Assembly (NCBI GenBank): GCA_027604685.1
Contig: JADHYX010000238.1
Location: 1-33,329, forward strand
From: Lobulomyces angularis
Taxonomy: Eukaryota > Chytridiomycota > Chytridiomycetes > Lobulomycetales > Lobulomycetaceae
Direction: 5' to 3'
DNA: 33,329 nucleotides
The notes under the pieces are model-generated. The model saw nothing but the letters and a program-made list of their open reading frames with translations, was not told where the DNA came from and did no database searches. Of the stretch, positions 1-8,900 are shown in pieces (position 1 is the stretch's first letter; each line of letters opens with the position of its first letter). The position numbers and the translations under genes are program-made.

Positions 1-1799
1 CTCTACTAAAGCAAAAAAATATTTTTTTTAAAAAACCTTTCTTCTTTTTTTTTGGTTCTATAATTTGATTATTTGCATTATTGTTAATTTCTATAGGTTG
101 CTGTTGAGCTTCCTTTATTCTAGGTGATGATGTGTTGTTGACATTTGGCACATTTTGAAAAGTGGCGTGTGAATTTTGAGCAGTAGGACTTCCAGAGTTC
201 TTTAATCTGCTCTCACTTATATAATCTTTTTCCCTTAAATTATTCAAGTATGGTGAGCTACCGGGTGGTGTTAAAGTAGCCTTACTAATGTCTCTTCCAA
301 CAGTAGTACTGTGATTTATTCCGTTTACACTTGTGTTTAACGTTTGGTTTGAGGCAGTTGGTTTTAAAAAGTTTGATTGGTCTTGGTAGGACGAAAATCT
401 TTCATTTTTTATTGGTGAATCGTCAGAGGTGGCAAGTCGAGAGGCGTACTGTAACTCCCTTTCTTTTCTACGCTTTTCCCTTTCTCGTAATTGTCGTTCC
501 ATCTCTATCATCCAATCAAACACTCCATCATCATGCTGACCTAACTTGTGCAAAACTATCAAATAAATTAATTTTAAACAAAAATTAACATTATACAAAA
601 AAATTTTTTTTTCTTTGAGTACCTTTATCAAAAAGTCGCCTTAAATAATCATAGTCAGGCTGCTCATCAAATTTTAAATTTCTAGCATATAACAAATATT
701 GACCAAATTCTTCAGGAAACCCATCACTCAACTCTCTAACTGAGGTCGATTGTTTTTTTTCGCCAATTTTTTCATACTTCTGTTTATTTGTTGCAGCTTT
801 TAAGCCTTGCCATGGTAAACTACCTCTTAAAAAGTACATAAAAACATGGCCAAGGGATTCTAAATCATCTCTCCGTGATTGCTCTTGAGAAAAAAAAAAA
901 AAGTATAAAACTGAATTAATCACAAAAAAAATTACCTCTTCCAAGATGTGTATTTATGCTCATATACCGCGCTGTTCCTGACAGAGATTTTTTTTCTCGA
1001 TACGGGATATGAACTTTGGTATTTGGGTCCCTATATTGTTTCGCCATTCCAAAATCTACTATAAAAACTTGCGACGTTGGATGTGGATTATTTGGAGAAT
1101 GGTTTGCAATAAAATCTAAAATAATTAAAAAATAGAATAGAAGTTTAAAAAGACAAAATTAATGATCATTTTTTGTACAAATAAATAAATAGATAGATAT
1201 ATGTAAATATAATTAAGAGTTTAAAAATATGTACCAATGCTATAATGCAGCTCGTTACTTCTAGGAGTTCTGCCAATTAAAAAATTATCAGGTTTAATAT
1301 CTCTATAAATAAGATTTTTTTCATGCACAGATTGAATTAAGGTTAACATTCTTTTTGCTACCATCGCCACAGTTTTTATTGAAAACTTTCTCCCGCACAA
1401 ATCAAACATTGATTCTAAATTTTGGCCCAATAAATCAATACAAAGTATATTATGGAGGCCATCTTGACCAAAATAATGTACAGCAGGTACCCCAGCTGTT
1501 TTTATTTTAATGTTAACAATATCTAAAATAAAAATAAAAATAAAAGACTTACGAATTCCTGCTAGTAATTTATATGTTCTATATTCATTACTCAATTGAG
1601 GTGCATCACATTTCCTTGATTCAAATTTTATAGCACAAGGAGAATGCGTAATTAAGCTAGAACCCTCATAAATCACACCAAAACTTCCTTCACCAATTTT
1701 TTTACCGACTCTGTAATGGTTGCCTACGATGTTAGGAAATGCAGAAGAAGACTTTGACTGGCGGGGAGATTGATGTGTTTGAGGTGAATTTCTGCTCAT
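1..1799 (-). CDS. YCK: Casein kinase I, Yck/CK1-gamma type (3' end outside window)
   Basis: Serine/threonine kinase of the membrane-anchored yeast Yck1/2 class. Exons in transcript order: 1799-1553, 1495-1235, 1115-936, 883-623, 555-<1; phases are consistent and give at least 501 residues. Seen: glycine loop [11 protein letters not shown], catalytic [23 protein letters not shown], the CK1 segment [21 protein letters not shown], and [12 protein letters not shown], typical of Yck. A short Ser/Gln-rich N-terminus precedes the kinase domain. After it comes a low-complexity Asn/Ser/Gln tail ending, near the window edge, in a lysine run followed by [12 protein letters not shown]. By analogy with Yck and CK1-gamma, that basic-hydrophobic-Cys stretch is a likely palmitoylation anchor (inference). 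About 15-20 extra residues lie between the NFLIG motif and DFG. No stop codon is reached by position 1. Start chosen as the only ATG before the kinase domain in frame. Confidence 0.95.
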
Positions 1800-2415
1800 T
1801 AATTTTCAAAACTGAAATGAGTTTTTTTTTTTAATTAAAATTTGAAAAAATTTTTGTGGTTTTTCATCAATTCAATAAGGACGGAACCTGGGACAGAAAA
1901 TGAGGCAAATTCTTAAATAAAAAAAAAAAACAAAATGGTTTGTTTAAAGTAAGTAGTTTCAATAGTTTTTCGCGGCCAATTGCCAAGTTTAACAGCATTA
2001 AACCTATTTTTTTTTTTCTTGAGTTGTTGATCCCTTTTTTTTTTTTTTTTTTTTTTTTGGGTAATTTCCATATTTACATGTGTAAAAAAATCGTTATATA
2101 AAAATTTTTTTTTTTTTATTTTACCCTTTTTTTTTTTTTTTTTTTTTTTCGCGAAGTTTCCATATTTCCAAGAGTAAACAAAGCTTGATATAAAAATTAT
2201 TATTTTTTGATTTTTTTAATTATATTTTGTATAAATTACAAGGTTGAATATTCTGTTATATTTTCTTTTTTCTAACATCTATCTTTATTAATTAGATGAC
2301 TTTTTTTTCTATTTTCAAATATTTTTTTTTATGTCAATTTTCTTTTATAAAAGCAGAAGCTTCCACTTTTTTATCATTTTAAATCCATCATTCAATATTC
2401 GTCTTTAATTTTCAC
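1800..2415. other. Intergenic region upstream of casein kinase I, with poly-T tracts and a diverged duplication
   Basis: No gene seen. It separates the CK1 start (minus strand) from the stop of the next minus-strand gene, so it should hold the CK1 promoter. A CCAAT-like GGCCAATTGCC lies near 1974-1984. Two uninterrupted T tracts of about 24 nt (2035-2058 and 2127-2149) each follow CCC and precede a related 46-nt segment (2061-2106 and 2153-2198). Confidence 0.6.
2032..2198. repeat. Two-copy diverged direct repeat, about 92-bp period
   Basis: Each copy runs CCC, then 23-24 T, then a segment sharing TTTCCATATTT, GTAAA and ATATAAAAATT. Copy 1 is about 2032-2106 and copy 2 about 2124-2198. The match was found by eye. 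It may be a promoter duplication or slippage around the T tracts. Confidence 0.5.
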
Positions 2416-3570
2416 CTATTCATCATAGTTGGGAGGTTTGGATGTATAAACCGTAGCAGTTGATACTGAACCTACAAAAAATAAAAATTATAGTTCAATA
2501 AATTGAAGTAGTACCTATTATCGATAAATTTCCGGGAGAAGCAGAAGCAGACTGCAAAAAATTGTTTTCAATACTTGAATTCAATATTGGTGCAATAATC
2601 CTAATTGATCCCGATCCAGACGGATTTAAAGATTGAATATCAATCTACAAATAATAAAAAATATTAAAAAACCAATATGTGAATTCTCAAGTTTACCTGA
2701 TAACTGTCTCGAGTAGAAGTCATTGGCAAGCCAATTGGACTATCCGGTCGAACATTGTTATTACTAAGAAGTGACATTCTTGTGGTATTAAAATCAGGGT
2801 TATTTAAAATTTCGTTATGAACAGGATCAGGAACAAGCCTTTCCTGATACGCAATTTCAGTGGGATTAGCATAAGTAATAACAGGTTTGGCTTTTCTTCC
2901 TTTGTAACAGGCTCTAATCTTCATTGCAATACAAGGGATAAGAATCGCTAACGCTAAATAAAAAAATATTAATAACATAAATAAAATTAAAAAAATTAAA
3001 TTTACCTATAAAAGGTACAATCAAATATATAAAAAAACTAACAGAAATGTTACTATCATTACTAATTGAGGTTCCCTGAGGTCCGTCGTTTGTAAATGTT
3101 GCGATATGTGTATGAGATACGGAGGGAAAGTCGGTGTTGAATTTTGTAAAGTTAAGTAGATGTTCATCAAAAGTACAAGGTTCTAAAGGTTTCTGACAAG
3201 ATAAACTAGAAGAGTGTAAATTTAAATTTGAACAATCTAATGCTTCGTTGTTTTTTCTTAAGGATGTATCATACTGGTAATATTTAAACAATATTTCATT
3301 AACATTAGTGTTATCTTCTAAAGTAACTTTTTCCACACAAAATTTTTTTTGTGCAAAATTACAACTAATATTTTCATCACAACCACTATTATTTTTTTTT
3401 TATTTAAATAGGTTTTGAGTAATAGCAAAAGAGTAAACTTACAGTGTACAACGAGGAAAATTTTCGGTTGCCAAAACTTGTAGACATTTATTAGCTTGAA
3501 TTTTAAAATTAATACATGATCGAACAAATTTTTGAGAACAACTAGCAGCTGTAGCAACTATCAAACTCAT
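2416..3570 (-). CDS. Cys-rich single-pass membrane protein with cytosolic PPxY tail, unknown function
   Basis: I do not recognise a family. Exons in transcript order: 3570-3443, 3385-3006, 2953-2697, 2644-2515, 2471-2416; these close to a 316-residue protein. The start is a short hydrophobic MSLIVATAAS stretch, a weak signal peptide. The first ~115 residues hold about ten cysteines (for example FPRCTLGCDENISC and SLSCQKPLEPC), as expected for a disulfide-bonded ectodomain. A single membrane helix (about residues 157-183) is built across the second intron: SFFIYLIVPFI joined to ALAILIPCIA. It is followed by the positive KIRACYKGRKAK stop-transfer sequence. The ~125-residue cytosolic tail is Ser/Asn-rich and ends KPPNYDE, a PPxY motif of the kind bound by WW domains of Nedd4/Rsp5 ligases. 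Type I topology and turnover through PPxY are inferences. An in-frame stop directly precedes the chosen ATG; a further upstream exon cannot be excluded. Confidence 0.75.
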
Positions 3571-4370
3571 TCAACTTTTAATTAAAAAAAGTTAAAAAAT
3601 AATAAAACAATGTTACAGAAACCAAAAAGAAATAAAAAAAAAATAAATAAATAAAAAAGAAAATGAATAATCTAACTAAAAGAAAGTTGATAGAGTTGAA
3701 TTATAAAAATCCGTTTGAAGAGTTGATTTATATGTTAAGTAGGAAAAAAGATTTTAAATAAAATTTAGAGGTAGAAAAAAAGAGCAAAAGGTAAAGCCTT
3801 TACGCCACGCCAAATTAGGCTTGAAGATATTGACATAGTTTTCTTACTTTTCCTGTTGTATAAACAGAAAGTTTGTTAATAAAATGCTTGAACTTATACT
3901 TTGATAATAAAATGAGACCACATCGGAATCTCCATCAAAGTACTTCAATTGGCTTTTTAACTTTCTACTACAGTCTATTGACCAACTTGATAGGCTAGGT
4001 GACAAAAAACTTGCACCTCTTTGCTTCAAAAAAGTACTAAAAGTAACTGGTATTTTTAAACCATGCTAATATTTCATCACCATTTCTCCAGTAATTATCT
4101 AGCACAAGAATTCTTCCTGCAATTGCATTTGTTGGGCAAAAAGAGCATACTTTCTTTATTTCAAATCCAAAATTCTTGTTAATTATTTTTTTGGTGGAAG
4201 ATTAAAAAAAAAATCTGATAGCCTTCCTTATCCACGATTAATTATAAAATTTTTTTATTCTATTTATTTTATTTTTGCATATTTTTTCTAAAATATTGTA
4301 TTATATAAAGGTAAATAAAAAAGGAAATGAAATTTACTTCAATCTTTTATCTCTTTTTGTTATTTTATTA
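3571..4370. other. Intergenic region with a possible transposase scrap
   Basis: Upstream of the membrane protein and downstream of the AceE-like gene. About 4030-4170 on the minus strand holds a coding-like fragment (listed separately). The rest is AT-rich with no supported gene. A 61-codon minus-strand open frame at 3844-4029 overlaps the end of the fragment in another frame and may be part of the same decayed element. Confidence 0.4.
4030..4175 (-). pseudogene. Possible decayed zinc-ribbon transposase scrap
   Basis: On the minus strand one frame reads KKVCSFC, then about 17 residues, then YWRNGDEILAWF, and stops at a TAG near 4037. The spacing and words KVCS-x-C and WRNG-(D)E-I/V resemble the better-preserved zinc-ribbon remnant at 7920-8260 (SKVCSVC, then SWRNGEVIVHW). 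No full domain, no start and no second cysteine pair are visible, so this rests on the match to the other remnant. Confidence 0.35.
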
Positions 4371-7300
4371 CTAAATTGCTCTACCAACATTATTTAGTAT
4401 TCCCTGACTATCAATACCAAAATGCCTATAAATATCAATGCAATCCATACCTTTATTTAAAAAAAAAAAAGTTATAATTTAGAAAATTAAGATTAATATG
4501 ATACTTTGGCCAAATTCATTTACTCCCATTGGAAAAACTTTGTCACCTCTTACACTCCCCAGCCAACTTAAAGTTAAGCTCGCTCCATCTAAAACAGTTA
4601 TCATAGTGACACCATGTTTTGGTAAACGATAAGATATTTCGTTCTTGCCGGTTTCCTCTACATCATCGGTAAAATCCTTAAGATCTTCATTTAACATTCT
4701 ATAAATAAAGCTTGATTCCTGATTTTTTAAGAAATCATTATATAATACGTCGCTACTTGTTACAGCCAAAATGGAGATCAAATCTTTGTCCCCTATTTTG
4801 CATAATAAAATTAATTTCCTCAAATAACAATCGTGCTACCATTAAATTCCTCCACCACTTTCAATACTTCACTAACAATAGCACCAGTATAGCACAAAAC
4901 CACTTTAGTTTTTTCTGTAGGTTTCTTTAGCCAGTATGCACCATTTAAAATATTGGAATACAGTTTTGAGTTAACTTTAATTTCCCTTTTCAATTGTGGT
5001 AATGGTCGAGTAGATAACCTTACTTTAAATGTTATGGAATTAGTACCAATAAGTTATATATGTTTTAATACAATAAACAGATCCGCCAGCTTTATACGGT
5101 TTTTGCATATGCACCAATGCCCACCTCATTATTATTGCTAGCTGAAAAAAATTAAAAAAATAACATTAAAAAGATTTTACTTCATCTGCATAAGATGGTT
5201 CAAAGTATGTAAGACCTGGCTGGCTCATACCAATAAGTGGAGTATATATTGATTGATGTGCACCACCTTGTAGTTAAAATTAAAAGATTTAGTATTTGAA
5301 GTACTATACCTTCAGGAGCTAACGAAACACCAGATGGAGTAGCACATAGTAAAAACCTAGAATCTTGGTAGGCACCATAATTCAAAGCGTCCAACCTATA
5401 AGGAGAAAGTGAAAGAAAAAACATAAATTAGTCTGTTGATACCCTCGAGATATAAAAGGATCATAAAGTGTTCCAATGGGAAGTAACCTTCTCCCAAAGA
5501 TAGAATGACTCATTCCGACAGCTGCTAACGACAAAAATAAATTACTCTCAGCAATACCTGGTACAGATTGAGTAAAATTATCTACATATGGATTTGTTAC
5601 CAAGTTCGAAGTGCTGGCCACTTTTATTAACTTCCCATTTATTTGTACTCAAAATTTTGTTTTTTTTTAAAACATCAAAAACTTCTTTCATGCCAAACAC
5701 CCCCCGTAAGTTTATAAATCCACTCAAATTAGTGGAACTCGCCACATCTGGACTAATAGTGACAATTCTTGAACTTAGCTCTGTTTTGGATCTACCTAAA
5801 TCGGTCTTACATGAAAGTTGCATTAAATTATAAAAAAAAAACCTTTTTTTTTGTGTTACTGAATTATTACCATTAACCTCCCAAAGGCTTCTTGAGTAGA
5901 TAATGTATCAACTTTTCTATAGGTCAATTCAACGGGGACATCTAAGACAGCATCATCTAATCTTCGACTTTTGCCTATTTCGCTGCCGAGAAGGTTGTTT
6001 CGATAAGGTGCACTTTCTATATATTCTTCTATTTCCCCATCAGCCTCAGGAGGTAATTTGTTCCATTCATTTCCTTCAGGTATATTGTGAAGTTTTTGCA
6101 ATTCTTTGACTTGAGGTGTGTTTAACTGGCCACCTGGAAACATTTAGTTACCAATTCAGTTTATTGGAAAATTACCATGATTGTCACGATGTCCCGAAAT
6201 TGGTAAACCAAATCCTTTCACAGTGTAAGCTATGATGCAAGTTTGAACGTTTTCCTCTAAAAAACAATTAAAAATTTACTAAATTGTAAATATTACATAT
6301 TTTTATTACCGATTTGAGCAAAGCATTCCAAAATTGTAGGAATGCAATGCCCACCAAAATTTGTCAACACTTTGTAAAGTTCATCATCAGAATAATTACT
6401 TAATAAATTTCTTATAGAATTTGTGTCGTCCTCATTTTTCAAGATTTCAAAATCACTTATAATCTTTTGACGAAAGTTTTTGCTGTAAGTGAGCACAGAA
6501 AATTCTTCGGCATCGATATCATTAAGCCTAAAAGTTTATATTCATGTGATATATTTAAAATTTTGTTTACCATCGTTTTAGTAATTTTCCACCCGGTTTT
6601 CCAAATGCATCACACTGAAGTTTACCATACTTCAAGGTAATAACTTGATATCCTGTTCCTCTAAACATTTTTCCAATTTGCTTAAACAAATTAGTATCGC
6701 AGACTTTATCAAGAGACTGCCTATTATAGTCAATAATTATAATGTTATTTTTCATTGAGTGTTTCCACGACTCCATCAACGCTTCATAAACATTTCCTTC
6801 ATCTAATTCAGCATCACCAACAATAGCAATCATCCTACCAGGCCTTTCTCCTTGTGGAATATTACTTGGAATTAATCCTCTTGACATTAAGTACTCTTGG
6901 ACCTTAAAGCCATTATTACATTTCAGTTAAAAAATTATTTTTTTACCCAGCCAGCAAAAGTTGTAATAGAAGCTCCCAATCCTTTCGCACAAAAAAAAAA
7001 AAAAAAAAAAAAATTGGCAATAAAATAGTCGTATTTTACCTACAGATCCGGTAGAAAAATCAATCAAATCTCCATCTTTGGTTCGAGAAGGATATGACTG
7101 TATTCCCCCTTTGTAAATCAATCAAAGTTAATATGGTTTGTAGTTTCAAAAATGGGTCAGACTAAACCTTTTCCTCGAAATTTTTGCAGCTTTTCTAATG
7201 ATTGAGCACCATGGATATACTGAGCAGCTTGATAAATAGGCTGAGCGTCTATTAAAAAAAAAATTAAAAAAATAAAATAAAAATTATTAGTTTTATTTTT

Positions 7301-7767
7301 TTAATGCAAATATAATGTACGTGGCTTTACAGCAACTCTGTCCCAATGCTTTAGTGTCTTGAAGTATAAGCAAGTTATCAGTGTTGCGACAGAGGTGCTA
7401 CTGGCTTGGTGACCTCCAACTTAAAAAAAAAGTTGGTAAAAAATGTTAAGTCAATAAGGAAAGAAGTGCAAAGTCTACAAATTTAATCAACCTTTAATCC
7501 CATCTCTTTTTGGTCTTAAATTATTGGCATTATGGATGATGTACGTCGATAACCAAATCAAATGTTTCTCTAATGTTAAAAACCAAATAATGTATAAAAT
7601 ACGTTTTAAGGCCAAAATTAGTTACCAATTAATTTGAGATTTACTAGATCTGCTTCAGAGTAGACGTTTTTTGGAACAGAACTTAAATTTCTAAAAGAAA
7701 ATTTGCGACAGTTGTTTAATTTAAACAGATGATATGGTAGTCTAAATTGTATTTTTTGAACGATCAT
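4371..7767 (-). CDS. AceE-like (homodimeric) 2-oxo-acid dehydrogenase E1 / transketolase-family protein, mitochondrial
   Basis: Thiamine-diphosphate enzyme of the bacterial AceE-like type. Such ~800-residue proteins are usually annotated as transketolase or pyruvate dehydrogenase E1. Eighteen exons: 7767-7626, 7569-7492, 7419-7321, 7248-7168, 7108-7040, 6981-6947, 6902-6571, 6527-6310, 6256-6176, 6133-5871, 5805-5601, 5557-5443, 5395-5310, 5266-5181, 5141-5072, 5022-4840, 4792-4505, 4450-4371; 836 residues. Residues 1-33 carry Arg/Lys and no acid (ending FSFRNLSS), as in a mitochondrial presequence. Then come VGGHQASS, SYPSRTKDGDLIDFSTGSVG, the ThDP motif GDAELDEGN ending at DYN (about 197-228), NLGGH-like FGGHC, and the pyrimidine-domain words ISPDVASSTNLSGF, GQHFELGIAES, PIGTLYDPF and ATPSGVSLAPEGGAHQS. 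The C-terminal domain keeps GWLGS-like SWLGSV and GVNEFGQS. The substrate is unknown. Ordinary fungal PDH E1 is a two-gene alpha/beta enzyme, so this is an extra E1, possibly acquired from bacteria (inference). Confidence 0.9.
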
Positions 7768-8900
7768 TTGAAATATTTATAATTATCTTCCACACTCACT
7801 TTGTGCGGATTTCACAAAGTGAACTTTGGGGAATTTTTTTATCACCCTCTATAACTTGGTTGCATGGACGGTTTTTTAACATTTGACTTGGAAGTTTGAA
7901 CAAAACAAGTCACAGTTACAAAAAAATAATACTTGCTCACACCATTGGATAGAGCAGCGAAATCTACTCAGGAAAATTAGCTCCTTGGATCTGGGAGGAC
8001 TTTTACCAGCGTAGTATCTCCTCGACTTTGGTTCAAGTAGCAATATCATCTCAATTCCACAACCTTGACAAGTTTCGCTTTGGCAGCGCAACAACCAATG
8101 TACAATTACCTCACCATTCCTCCACGACTTAGGGTCATCTTGAAAGTTTCAGCCTTCCATAGCAAACTGAGCATACCTTTGATGTACTCTCATCCAACAG
8201 CATAACATAAAAACCTGATCGTCGAAACATAACACTAAAAATGAAATTAATCATTCATAAATTTTTTTCGTACTAGTCAGGCGATTTTAAGGTAACAGCT
8301 TAGTTGCGAAAGAGTTGATTTTAATCTATGTAACTGAGGAGGTTTTTTATTGGTGAGTTTGTATTTAACATTGATTTAACGTTGAATGGAATGGAACAAA
8401 TGGAGGGATATATTGGTCCCGTGCACTTTGTAAACACATTTAACGTACAATATTATTTTTTAGGTGTTTTGCGTTTTATTATCTATGAAATGTCAACTCT
8501 TATAGTTGCTTCCTAGTGTTTAATTTAAACATTCCCAACTTCTCTTCTTTGTTAACTAGACTACCCTGGTGAAATAGGGGATGGTGGCACTATCTCGTAA
8601 TTTATACAACTTTAATTTTAACTTTTTTGTGTAATGCAGGGTATACCGCACATATTTTCAATAATTTAGTACTATGGTATTAGCTAAACTTAAATTTAAA
8701 TTAAACTTTTAAAATTCTATTATATGGTATTGTGTGTTAAACAAAATTTTTTTTTTTTTTTTTGTAAATCCAAATATTAAATTTGTAAATCAAATTTAAA
8801 AATTTTGAATGTATGAAGTGGAATTTTTTTAACCATTAATTATAAAATCGTTTCATTTTTTTTTTATTTATTTAAAATATTTATATCCAAATAAAATTCA
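7768..8900. other. Gene-poor divergent spacer carrying a transposase remnant
   Basis: Lies between the divergent starts of the AceE-like gene and the mechanosensitive-channel gene, so it should contain both promoters. The part at 7920-8260 is a decayed zinc-ribbon transposase (separate entry). 8260-8700 is less homopolymeric than other spacers and may be further decayed element; no domain could be read there. 8740-8890 returns to poly-T and AT-rich sequence upstream of the plus-strand start. Confidence 0.5.
7920..8260 (-). pseudogene. Decayed TnpB/Fanzor-type transposase, C-terminal zinc-ribbon end
   Basis: Reading the minus strand from about 8240: RRSGFYVMLLDESTSKVCSV, then a C-x-x-C pair (KVCSVCYGRLK). 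A frameshift near 8130 leads to KSWRNGEVIVHWLLRCQSETC, the second cysteine pair. After another one-base shift near 8060 comes LWN-stop-DDIAT, where a TGA replaces the arginine of the usual W-N-R-D motif. The order DE-x-T/S-SK-x-C-x2-C, then RC-x-C, then WNRD is the C-terminal signature of TnpB and of TnpB-like eukaryotic (Fanzor-type) transposases. At least two frameshifts and two in-frame stops show it is dead. The RuvC core upstream was not recognisable. Family call is from motif order only. Confidence 0.6.

Noticed and set aside
4371..7767. Ordinary transketolase (TKL1)
   Set aside because: The motifs are of the AceE-like family, not of the pentose-phosphate enzyme: GDAELDEGN, STGSVG and SPDVASSTNLSG, plus a presequence.
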